From contig CAWHGA010000001.1 of NCBI GenBank assembly GCA_963828705.1, positions 1-64,000 of the forward strand: DNA of 64,000 nucleotides. The letters are read 5' to 3'. Made by a program: the position numbers and the translations under genes. Positions 20,724 through 30,298 of this stretch are shown here, piece after piece; position 1 is the stretch's first letter, and every line of letters starts with the position of its first letter. The DNA is from CAWDJT01 sp963828705 (lineage in GTDB: Bacteria; Desulfobacterota; Syntrophobacteria; Syntrophobacterales; Syntrophobacteraceae). The notes beneath the pieces are model-generated. The model worked only from the letters and a program-made list of their open reading frames with translations, was not told where the DNA came from and ran no database searches.

Positions 20724-22190
20724 CTATTCGTAATCCAGATGCCGCAGCAGATCAGTACGTCCCACCAGTTCCCGGATGCTGCGCAGACCGAACTGTTGCA
20801 GGACCGCCACCATCTGTTGGCGCCAGGAAGCATACAGGTTGTAGACGCGCTGGGTGCCCCAGTCCTGGGAGATCATCTCACCCAGTTCCGGATCGGTGGT
20901 GGCGATGCCGCGCGGGCAGCCCCGACCGCTTTCACAGGAACTGCAACGGGTGCATTCCAGGGCCACCATGCCGGCAGTCCCTTCGACCACGCCGTCGGCC
21001 CCCAGGGCGATGGCCTTGAGGATGTCATGAGCGGTACGAATACCGCCGCTGGCGATCAGGGTCACCTGGTCGCGCACTCCTTCCGCCTGAAGGAACTGAT
21101 GGACCTTGGGAATGGCGTATTCGATGGGCATCGCGATGTTTTTCTTGGCGATGTCGGGAGCCGCGCCGGTGCCGCCGTAGCTGCCATCCAGGTGCACAAT
21201 ATGGGCCCCGGCGTAGAAGCTGCCGATGGCCACCATGTCGACATCAGCCGGCGTCGATACCTTGACCGACACCAGCGCCTTAGGATTCATGGCCTTGATC
21301 CAGTCCACATGCTTCTTGTGGTCTTCCACCGAATAGACACTGTGGAATGGGAAGGGTGAAAACAGCGCACTGCCCTGGACCGCTTCGCGCATCCGGGCAA
21401 CAGCTTCGGTCACCTTGTCGCCGAGGAGATGACCACCCAGACCCGGCTTGGCGCCTTGAGCGTACTTGAATTCGATGATCCGCACCCGTTGGATGGTTTC
21501 TTCGCGAACCCCGAAAAGCCCGGTGGCCACCTGGGTGATCATGAAATCGTCGAAGGGCTCAAGGAATTCGGGATAGCCCCCTTCCCCGGTGCAGCCAAAA
21601 GTGCCCCAGAGCATGGCCGCTCGGGCCCGGGACACCATGGTGTTGTTACTCACTGATCCAAATGACATCCCACCCTGGTAGAGCGGGATCGGGATACTGA
21701 TGCGATGGGAGTTGTCGCCCCGTTTGTTGAGTTCGATGCTGGTGTCGATTTCATCGGCTGAGATGACGACCGGCGGCTTTTCTGGAAAATGGAAACGGAG
21801 TTTATCGAACCCCCCCCCCGAATTGCCCACCCGGTATTCCAGGTCCACCTTGGGCAGTTCACCGGTTTCCGCCTGATACCAGGTGCTCATGAGGAGTTCC
21901 GCAGTCCAGCGGTAGTCCCCCAGAGCTTGCATCTGTGGATTCGGTGCTACTCGAAGTGCCTTATTGGGGCATTTTTCCACGCAGAACGTACCCTCGCGCT
22001 GACAGATCTCCGGCCCCACACACCGGTAATCCCTGGGCGTTCCCATGCGGGTGCCGGCCTTAAAATGCACCCCGTGGGGACAGGTCACCACGCAACCGGC
22101 GCAACTCTTACACTCAGGCCCACGCACAACCCTATATTTGCCGATGTTATGGCGAAATCGTGAAGCTGTTGGTTTGATCTCTCCCTTCAC
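20724..22190 (-). CDS. gltB: Glutamate synthase FMN-domain subunit with N-terminal ferredoxin-like domain
   Basis: About 488 residues. N-terminal Cys motif CKSCAGCVVTCPHGVHF plus CVGPEICQREGTFCVEKCP indicates two Fe-S clusters. Then the GltS catalytic barrel: LYQGGMSFGSVSNNTMVSRA, TGEGG, KYAQGAKPGLGGHLLG, HLDGSYGGTGAAP, IASGGIRTAHDILKAIALGA, and the 3Fe-4S ligands CTRCSSCESGRGCP. It forms glutamate from 2-oxoglutarate and ammonia. A long upstream extension starts only with TTG at 22277. I prefer GTG at 22190, which has AAAAGGAG about 10 bases upstream and a normal family N-terminus soon after. Confidence 0.88.
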   Translation of the reverse strand: MKGEIKPTASRFRHNIGKYRVVRGPECKSCAGCVVTCPHGVHFKAGTRMGTPRDYRCVGPEICQREGTFCVEKCPNKALRVAPNPQMQALGDYRWTAELLMSTWYQAETGELPKVDLEYRVGNSGGGFDKLRFHFPEKPPVVISADEIDTSIELNKRGDNSHRISIPIPLYQGGMSFGSVSNNTMVSRARAAMLWGTFGCTGEGGYPEFLEPFDDFMITQVATGLFGVREETIQRVRIIEFKYAQGAKPGLGGHLLGDKVTEAVARMREAVQGSALFSPFPFHSVYSVEDHKKHVDWIKAMNPKALVSVKVSTPADVDMVAIGSFYAGAHIVHLDGSYGGTGAAPDIAKKNIAMPIEYAIPKVHQFLQAEGVRDQVTLIASGGIRTAHDILKAIALGADGVVEGTAGMVALECTRCSSCESGRGCPRGIATTDPELGEMISQDWGTQRVYNLYASWRQQMVAVLQQFGLRSIRELVGRTDLLRHLDYE

Positions 22191-22397
22191 GGTCTGACGA
22201 CTCCTTTTCACTGTGACTGGCGCCGCCTGGTCGGCAGACGCAAGACTTAAACTGTGGACGTATGGTCCGACAGGCAAGGGGTCTGAACCAGAACCTGATT
22301 CCCTCGCCGGGGTCCATCCTTTGCTGGGTTGACCACTGCCATAGAGCGGCCCGGGGACATATGAACCGAAACCCGTTGCCCTTGCTTCGGTCTAACC

Positions 22398-23792
22398 TTA
22401 GCGGCGCTTCTCCCCAAAGAGTGCACCGAACGTATCCCGTTCCAGGTCTTCAAAAAACATGGCGCGCCCGGCTTCTCCACGGACTCGCCGGACATCACGA
22501 ATGCCCATGGCTCCCATGATTTCAATGAGTTGGCTCCACCAAGCGCACATCAGATTGACGAGACGCCGGGAACCATAATCGGGTTCGATGTTTTGCAGTT
22601 CCACCGGGCACGACTTGCCCTGCACGCAACGCTTGCACACCCGACACTCAAGACCGATCAGCAGCGGCAGGTCGATGGCCACTCCATCGGCGCCGCAAAT
22701 GATCGCCTTGGGAACGTGCTCGGCCAAAGCAATGCCACCACTGGCCAACAGAGTCACCTCATCGCGCAGGCACTCGGTCACCAGGTGGAGGTGGATGTCG
22801 CGGACCACGTCCTTGATGAACCGTGGGGCACCACCGTCGAAGTACACATTGCCCTGATAGTCTGCGACCAGATGAACAACCTCCACACCCGAGCGGGTGA
22901 GGTCCATGGTGATGGCCTTAGCCCGACTATCCAGCGGCACACGCACCGACACCACCAGGTTGGGATGGGCTGCCTTGAGCCGTCGCACACTGTCCATGAC
23001 GGTGGACGTATAGATCAGTTCCACCATCCGAACACTGCTCATAAGCGCCGCTGGGATGTCGGAACCATCGCCGGCCGACAGAGGGATCAGGTGATTCAGG
23101 TAAGGTTCAAAGGACGTATCGTAGTCCGGCGCGGAAAGGTAGGTCAACACCTGTACCTGTTGGGCCGCTCTGGCTATGGAAAGATTGATTCCCTTACCCA
23201 GGTTGCCAAACGGCAAGACATTGAACAGAACGGGAACCTGGGTTTCCACCAGCGGCGGGATGTTCAAGTCCACCTCACCGGCGGTATCGAATTCCAACCT
23301 ATGCTTCTTGCGTCCAATATCGATGGCCGTGCTGATGTATTCCCGGCCATGGATGCCGTCCCGCGTCGGCCGGACGATTTCCGACATGTCGGTCCACATG
23401 CTGTCATAGCCGGGGCCGCTGAAGGGTCCGCGGTAGCCGGCGCCAGAAACCGGGATCTTGCCCGTTTCCGCCTGGAACCAGTTGGTCAGGATCATCTCCG
23501 GCTTCCAGTAATCATCGCCCATCTTGAGGAATTCCGGATTGATGGTCTTGGACAACACGCCACGCGGGCAGTTCTGGATGCAGCTAAAACAATTCTTGCA
23601 GGTGTAGTCGATGGAATCCACCATGGTGCGAAAATCGAAGGTGCGATCCTTGTAGACATTGTACAGACAGCGCTTCTTCACGCAGCTCCCGCACTTCAGG
23701 CAGTCTTCTTCCCAATCGATGATACCCGACCGTCCCACCGGGGTGAATCGCGGTGGTGTCGAGCTCGGTGTGATGTGGAATTTCTTGGGCAT
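22398..23792 (-). CDS. Second, divergent glutamate synthase FMN-domain protein
   Basis: 464-residue paralogue of the neighbouring GltB-type subunit. N-terminal CLKCGSCVKKRCLY and CKNCFSCIQNCPRGVLS predict two Fe-S clusters. The tail keeps LLASGGIALAEHVPKAIICGADG and CRVCKRCVQGKSCP. The middle has diverged: the QGAKPGxGG loop and the GSYGGTGAAP loop of true GltS are not found (YQGNVYFDGGAPRF stands in place of the second). It may have lost glutamate synthesis and serve electron transfer or assembly; this is inference. ATG at 23792 is preceded by AGAAGGTC. It sits between mvhD and gltB on one strand. Confidence 0.82.
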   Translation of the reverse strand: MPKKFHITPSSTPPRFTPVGRSGIIDWEEDCLKCGSCVKKRCLYNVYKDRTFDFRTMVDSIDYTCKNCFSCIQNCPRGVLSKTINPEFLKMGDDYWKPEMILTNWFQAETGKIPVSGAGYRGPFSGPGYDSMWTDMSEIVRPTRDGIHGREYISTAIDIGRKKHRLEFDTAGEVDLNIPPLVETQVPVLFNVLPFGNLGKGINLSIARAAQQVQVLTYLSAPDYDTSFEPYLNHLIPLSAGDGSDIPAALMSSVRMVELIYTSTVMDSVRRLKAAHPNLVVSVRVPLDSRAKAITMDLTRSGVEVVHLVADYQGNVYFDGGAPRFIKDVVRDIHLHLVTECLRDEVTLLASGGIALAEHVPKAIICGADGVAIDLPLLIGLECRVCKRCVQGKSCPVELQNIEPDYGSRRLVNLMCAWWSQLIEIMGAMGIRDVRRVRGEAGRAMFFEDLERDTFGALFGEKRR

Positions 23793-23866
23793 TGACCTTC
23801 TACCTCATGCTCCAGGTTATGGATTAACATCATGCCGAGGGGCAGCCCCGGCGGGTGATTCTGCTC

Positions 23867-24265
23867 CTACGTCAGAGCCCAGGGACCAAGTTCACGGGCT
23901 TTGGCAATAGCATCCCGAAGGGCAGCCGCAAATCCCTGGGCGTCGTTGGGAGCCAGGTTGACCATCCGCACCCGCTCGTTTCCGAGCCCGGTTTCCGCCA
24001 GCAGTCGGTTGGCATATCGCACCCGCAGCCTCGCCCGCAGGTTCCCCTCCAGGAACTGGCACGCACCCTCGGGGCAACCGACCACCATAGCCAGGTCCGC
24101 CCCCTGTTCGAAGGCCCGCAACATGGTAAGCACATCACTGCGGCCCGAACAAGGCAGGCGCGCGAACTTCACTTCGGCCTGCTGAGCAGCATTTACCCGC
24201 TCCACTTCGTCTTCGGGCGTAGCCGCTGCATTGGTACAACAGAAAATGACAATCGCAGGTTTCAT
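23867..24265 (-). CDS. MvhD-like hydrogenase iron-sulfur subunit
   Basis: 132-residue protein of the F420-non-reducing hydrogenase iron-sulfur subunit (MvhD) family, a [2Fe-2S] electron carrier that usually connects Hdr-type or other oxidoreductases. Seen: KPAIVIFCCTNAA near the start, RLPCSGRSDVLTMLRAFEQG, GCPEGACQFLEGN and the C-terminal RVRMVNLAPNDAQGF. The usual N-terminal CxxC is replaced by adjacent Cys. ATG at 24265 has AAGGAG 5-6 bases upstream. Longer frames upstream have no family similarity. It is the first gene of the glutamate synthase run, suggesting it feeds electrons to those enzymes or to MetVF. Confidence 0.82.
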   Translation of the reverse strand: MKPAIVIFCCTNAAATPEDEVERVNAAQQAEVKFARLPCSGRSDVLTMLRAFEQGADLAMVVGCPEGACQFLEGNLRARLRVRYANRLLAETGLGNERVRMVNLAPNDAQGFAAALRDAIAKARELGPWALT

Positions 24266-25166
24266 GGACACTCCTTGCACTATGACTTCTTGATGCCGCC
24301 TGAGGCGTTCATGCTCAATCGCATCACTCGTTGCGGCGCACGCTTTGGTCGCATAAGTCAGCGGGCTCGGCACAGCGATGGCTGGGATCCGAACCCACCG
24401 CTCCGCATCGCCCTATTCCTCCCGGTCGCCCCCTGTCCAGAGATTCAAGAAAGCTTAAACCTTCTACGGGTGGAGGAACCGGTGATACAAGAATCGTACC
24501 GACAACCGTCGGATCGAATCATGTCGATGCTGACCGAAGAACCGGGAGGACCAGCGCTGGTCCAAGAACCTGTTTAGGTCTGGGATCTCTCGAGGTACTC
24601 GGGAGCGGGTTGCTGGGGAGGCGTTCAGGATGGCGAATGCTTCAAAATTCCAGCGGCGATGATACCCTCTACACCCATGGGCATCTCAGCTTTGAGACGC
24701 TGACCGTATTGCAGCGAGAGTCGCCATTGACTCTAGAAATGCATATATCCAATGTACCGGTGAATGGCAAGAGCATTTGTGCGGTCCCGCCTGCCAGCCA
24801 TCCCTGCCGAACCATGACAGGCCCTGGCAGAAACCGTCAGCGCAACCGGAAGCGGCACTCTGTCCAGCCCAGGGCCGCACCGATTGCTCGTTGGAATCAG
24901 CAGTTCCGACGCTGTTAGGGACAAAACCAACGATAACAATGAAATACCAGAGGAGGTGGCCGCCATCCGTTCACCACCGAAATCTGCTCAGAGGTTCGCT
25001 TTGCCTACGATGATACCTTTTTGTCCGACACCATCCGGCGACTGAATGGCTGAGACCAGCAGTCCGCCTCGATTTAAACGTTAACTATCTAACCTCACAC
25101 CAAAAAATAATGTCGGCACATAATTGTCCGTTTCCACTCGTTCTTCCCCCGGACGGTTCCACAGCT
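24266..25166. other. 900-base region without a supported gene
   Basis: Open frames occur on both strands but are Arg/Pro-rich, lack ribosome sites and match nothing I recognise. It should include the promoter of the mvhD-gltB run (minus strand) and the end of glnE; no clear sigma-54 match was found. Confidence 0.5.
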
Positions 25167-28062
25167 TTACAGATTTGCACACCATTGGCGAAAGACCTGA
25201 CGCACCTTGCGGCGAATTGCCAGGAGGTCCGCCCAACAGAAGATGCCGTGGTCTCTGCCGCCCGGCGGCCAGATCCCCACCGTCAACATGGATTCCAGCA
25301 GATCCGGAGTCAACGACGCCGCATTTAGATTGGTGGCCAGCTGCAGACGACGTTCCAGAGCGCGAAGGGCTCGAAATGCCTGAGACAATTCCGCAAGCGA
25401 GGAAGCGTCAAAACCGGTCGCCGGCACCAGGGCCTGTAGGGCGGCACGGATGGAGCGAGTGCGTAGCCCTTCCTGGTCGCAACCGAACAGCAGCTGGTGG
25501 CCCTGAACCAGAAACTCCACATCGGCCAGACCGCCCACTCCCAATTTGAGATCCACCAGATCCGGGCGTTCCTCGCTCCGTTCCAGTTGCATCCGCTGGC
25601 GCAAGTGGCATAGCCGTGACCATACAGTATCGGCTTCCCGCTGCTGATAACAGATTCGGATAGCATTCTGTTCAATCCACTGACATAGATCCGGATGCCC
25701 GGTGATGGCCCGAGAGCGCAACAGGGCCTGGATTTCCCACAGATCCGCCTGCCGGGCGTAGTAGTCTTCCCAGCTCCCATGGGTGACCACGAGCGGTCCA
25801 TAATTACCGGTGGGACGCAGACGGACATCGACAGCGTACCCAGGTCCTTCCCCGAGCGGCGTACTCAGCATGCGCATCAGCCGCTGGATGAAACGCACCA
25901 CCTCCAAGGGGATCTGGCCGCTGTCATCGGTGTCAGGCGCTCGATAGACAAACACCAGGTCGAGGTCCGACAGATAATTCATTTCCCGACTTCCCAGCTT
26001 GCCCAGTCCCACTACCACCAGCGGCAGATCTTCCGGCAGGCCGCGTTCCTCACGGATCCACCGATAAGTTTGGCGGATGACAAAGTCGGCCAGTTCCGAA
26101 AGCGCATATTCCGACTGCTCCTGGCTGAATTCGCCATTGAGATCAGCCACGGCAACTTGTAGCAACCGTTCGTTCTTCAAACGCCGAATCCATTCCAGGG
26201 CCGATTCAAAGTCCCCGACACTGGCCAGGATCTTTTCGCTGGTCTTTTCCCATTGGCCGGGTTCAAGGGACTTGGCCGCAGCGGTGGCAATCCCTTCGGC
26301 CAGGCTCGGTTGATGACTGAGGAGATCCGCCAGCAGGTCACTTTGAGCCAGCCCCAGGCACAAACCGGCCAGCCAGCTTCCAGCGGCATTTATCAACTTG
26401 AACAGACCCGGTCGTCGACGGGCATGAGAGAAATAGCGTTCCAACCGAACCAGCATGCGCTCCAGACATTCGCGTCTCTGCTCGGGCACCCCTCGATAAC
26501 GGGACAACACATCAAGCACGGCATCACCAACTGCTGGCGAAAAAGGCTCTAGAACCACCTGCAGCCGGTCCCAGGCTTCCGACTGAAACTGCTGGGCCAG
26601 CAACGAACGAAGATTGGCCCGGTTGCCGGCAGCTTCCAGATCGCCAGTGACAAGCCCTCGAGCACCATTTTGTGACCGTTGGGAATCGGTTTGAAACAGA
26701 TCGGTGAAATGCTGATGAACTGTGGCGCAGGTCTCGTGGAGTCTTTCCAGGAAACGTTCCACATCACCTTCCATACCTAGGGTCATTGCCAGTCTCTGGC
26801 GACTGCTCTTCGGCCTGTGGAAGTTTCTGTGTTTGCCGGTTTTGATCCAACTGCACCCAGTGCTCCACCCGCCGCAGGAAGATGTAGGCTTCCCAAAGGT
26901 CGGCGACGGTCTGACGCGGCAGCAGGGAAAGCTTTTCGAGCTGGTCCAGGCAGCGCAGGGTGTTGGGTTCATCCAGCTCCGGATGACGGCCGCCATAGAT
27001 CATCTGGAAGGACTGAACCAGGAATTCGATCTCCCGAATCCCGCCCAACCCCAGCTTGACATCAAACTGCTGCCATTTCTCAGTCAGTCGCACGGCCTCG
27101 CGCTGAATCCGATCCCGCATCTCTCGCAATTCATCCAGAGCTTGAAAATCCAAGAAACGTCGAAACACAAAGGGGCGTACTTCTCGCAGGAAGGAGTTTC
27201 CAAGCGGACGGTCCCCGGCAACGGGTCGGGCCTTGAGCAGCATCTGCCGCTCCCACGAATGGCCCTGCAGCAGATAGTAGTAGGCTGCCGCTCCCACGGA
27301 AGTAACCAACTCACCATCCTTCCCCTGTGGTCGCAAGCGCAGATCCACCTGAAACACTCGATCGCCATCAACGTTTTCGGCTAGCAGCCGCGTCAGCCAC
27401 TGACAGAGACGAGTGATGACGGCCAGTGCCTCCAATGGGCGTTCTTTACCAACCTCCGGATCAATATGGAGGAACATCAGATCCACATCCGAGACGTAGT
27501 TCAGCTCATGGCCACCAAGTTTGCCCAACCCCAGGATCGCCACCGGAAAGCTCTCCCGCCAGCAAGCAATCGTTGCCTGGTCGTGTTCCCGCACCCACCA
27601 TTCCGGGTGTTGCCATAGCGTCTCCAAGCCAACCTGGAGTGCTACCGCAGCCAAGTCGCTCAATTGCCCGGTGGTTTCCTGAAGATCGGCCCGGCCTAGT
27701 AAGTCGCGACCGCCAATCCTTAAGAAGTGCCGTTGTTTGAAGTTGCGGATTTGACGCTGCAGGGTGGCAAAAGCATCGCTGTCACGCACACATTCCTGGA
27801 TATCCTGGTAGAGCTCAGTGAGAGGGTAGCGCCGGAATAGGTTCTTCTGCTGCCATAACCAGTCCTGGTATTCCGGCCGGCGCAGGAGCGCCGCCAGATA
27901 ACCGGACGATTCCTGAATAATGCGTAGTTCTTCGCTCATCGACAGCCCATCTAATGATCTGTTGTTGTCTGAGCGGTCCGCTCCCCGCACCGCCTCTTCC
28001 TGTTCGTGGGTGGCGAGCGGGCAGCCCGAAAACGCTCCCGGGACTCTCGGCTGCAGGGTCAT
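25167..28062 (-). CDS. glnE: Bifunctional glutamine synthetase adenylyltransferase/deadenylylase, frameshifted
   Basis: Controls glutamine synthetase by adding or removing AMP. Two nucleotidyltransferase halves are visible: the N-terminal deadenylylase with LGLGKLGGHELNYVSDVDLM, and the C-terminal adenylylase with VGLGKLGSREMNYLSDLDLV. Both keep the GS and DxD residues, and each is followed by a GlnD-like helical domain (KLGLGGIREIEFLVQ, KLGVGGLADVEFLVQG). A one-base break near 26800 separates the halves (QKLPQAEEQ to QRLAMTLGMEGD). Start is uncertain: ATG at 28062 or at 27939 (MSEELRIIQESSGYLA), the latter closer to where homology begins. It is directly downstream of glnA, its target. Confidence 0.9.
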
Positions 28063-28361
28063 ATTCCCCAGCCTCGACTACTGACCGTTAGATATGAGTG
28101 GAGTCGCGGAGGAAACACAACAAAAAAGCGACAAAGCCCACCGGCATTTCCTTGACCATGCAGGTGCAGACCCATCAAGAGAACGCCTGGGGAGGGTACA
28201 CCATGCGGCAGGGAAAAGTGACACGGCCGCGGGGCATCGCCTACCGCGACCGTGATGGAGAGCATCGGCGCCAAGGAAGAAGTCGTGGGAACCAAACTCA
28301 GCAAACACTGGGGTTCGAGGGAGCCATGTCTCCTTGCGCGCCGATTCGGAATATGACTTGC

Positions 28362-29775
28362 CTAAATGTCGAAATACAGCATGAACTCGTGCGGATGCGG
28401 ACGCATCCGGACAGCATCCACCTCTTTGAGACGTTTGTATTCCATCCACGTGGAAATAACATCCGGGGTGAAAACATCGCCCTTGAGCAGGAATTCATGG
28501 TCCTTTTCCAGGGCATCCAGAGCCTCATCGAGCGAACCCGGCGCCGAAGGCACCTTGGCCAGCTCTTCGGGGCTCAGGGCGTAGATGTCGCGATCAAGCG
28601 GTTCACCTGGGTCAATACGGTTTTCGATGCCATCGAGGACCGCCATCAGGATCGCGCTGAAAGCCAGGTAACCGTTGCAGGACGGGTCCGGAGTCCGGAA
28701 TTCAATGCGTTTGGCTTTCGGTGACGCCGAATACATCGGGATGCGGATCGAGGCGCTACGGTTGCGGCTGGAGTAGGCCAGATTCACCGGTGCTTCATAA
28801 CCTGGCACGAGTCGCTTATAGGAGTTGGTGGTGGGGTTGGTGATGGCACAAAGCGCCCTGGCGTGCTTGAGAATCCCACCGATGGCATACATCGCCATCT
28901 CGCTCATCCCTGCATACCGGTCACCGGCAAACAACGGCTTGCCTTCCTTCCAGATGCTCACGTGAGTGTGCATTCCCGAGCCGTTGTCGCCAAAAAGCGG
29001 CTTGGGCATGAAGGTTACGGTACGCTTGTTGCGCCAAGCCACGTTCTTTAGGACGTACTTGAACCACATCAACTGGTCGGCCATCTTCACCAGCGGCGAA
29101 AACTTCATGTCGATTTCCGCCTGACCAGCTGTAGCCACTTCGTGATGCTGGCATTCCACGTCGATCCCGACACTTTGCAGCGTCAGAACCATCTCGGTGC
29201 GCAGATCCTGCATGCTGTCGGTGGGCGCTACGGGGAAGTAACCTTCTTTGTAGCGCGGTTTGTAGCCAAGGTTGGGACACTCTTCGCGACCGCTGTTCCA
29301 GATCCCCTCCACCGAATCGATGAAGTAGAAGCCGTAGTTGCTGGAGGAATCAAAACGAATGTCATCGAAAATGAAAAACTCCGCCTCAGGACCAAAGAAG
29401 GCCGTGTCGCCAATACCGGTGAACCTCAAATAGGCTTCGGCTTTCTGGGCGATGTGACGCGGATCGCGACTGTACTTTTCCTTGGTGATCGGATCAAAAA
29501 TGTTGCAGATCAGGCTGAGCGTCGGTTCCTTGGTGAAGGGGTCCATGATGGCCGTGGCGGCATCCGGAATGACCAGCATGTCGCTGGCATGAATCGGCTG
29601 CCAGCCGCGGATACTGGAACCATCAAACCCAAAGCCTTCCTCAAAGGACGATTCTTCCAACTCGCTGATGGGAACCGAGAAATGCTGCCAGATCCCGGGA
29701 AAATCCAAAAACTTGAAATCTACCATCTTGGTGCCTTGCTCTTTGCGCATAGGCCAGTACGTCTTTGGGTGTCAT
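28362..29775 (-). CDS. glnA: Glutamine synthetase type I, indel near the start
   Basis: Makes glutamine from glutamate, ammonia and ATP. About 470 residues: VDFKFLDFPGIWQHFSVP, PDAATAIMDPFTKEPTLS, FFGPEAEFFIFDDIRF, GNGSGMHTHVSIWKEGK-type loop (here DNGSGMHTHVSIWK), NRSASIRIP, and the adenylylation site region RDIYALSPEEL. The continuous frame begins at 29750. However, ATG at 29775 has a strong GGAGGAG site and encodes MTPKDVLAYA, the standard GlnA N-terminus, which joins KEQGTKMVDFKF after removal of one base at about 29746. A sigma-54 promoter match lies 68 bases upstream. GlnE, GlnD and PII genes surround it, so covalent control by adenylylation is expected. Confidence 0.95.
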
Positions 29776-30298
29776 TCGCACTCCTCCTTATTGATCTTTG
29801 CGTGGTTGTCGACTATCCAGCTTGCGGTGTCATAGTCTGATAGCAAATCCCTTGCCAATCTTTCGCCGGAATGACGAGCAGGGTCTCCCACATTGAGGTC
29901 AGAGGGGCTCAAGTCAAACAAAACAGCATTGATGGAAACCGCGGGAGAGATGAGCCCGAGGACATTTGAAACTGGCAGAGAGTAGATCTGGTGTCGGCTC
30001 TATACCCTTCGAGCCAATTGCGCCGGACCGCCGCCGAGGTCAAGAAGCGGGTCACTGCCAGCAACGTATTGGAACAAATTTGTTGGTCCCAGAAAAGCTC
30101 GGAGCTTCCCTGTCATTGCTCAATATTCCACGTCATTCGTTTGAAATCCGACCGATTCCACCGCCGGCTTTCATCAGGCACAGATCTGAAAGCGACAAAA
30201 AAGTCATGACGCGCGATTACGCTCCGAGAGGAACGACCGTTCCCGTCGCCGTCGCCAATACTTCAGCAGCGGCAAACTGAGCAGCCATCGGCTGGGTG
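29776..30298. other. glnD-glnA intergenic region
   Basis: Contains the sigma-54 promoter candidate for glnA (29843-29857) and a half REP-like repeat near 29863-29880 (TTTCGCCGGAATGACGAGCA). No gene supported. Confidence 0.55.
29843..29857 (-). promoter_or_regulatory. Sigma-54 (-24/-12) promoter for glnA
   Basis: On the minus strand the sequence is TGGCAAGGGATTTGC, matching TGGCA-N-G-N4-TTGC with exact spacing. It ends 68 bases before the glnA ATG at 29775. The same TGGCAAG-N4-TTGC form precedes glnB. Confidence 0.75.

Noticed and set aside
24331..24918. 195-codon open frame on the plus strand
   Set aside because: Arg/Pro/Ser-rich, no ribosome site and no recognisable domain; typical of chance frames in GC-rich DNA.
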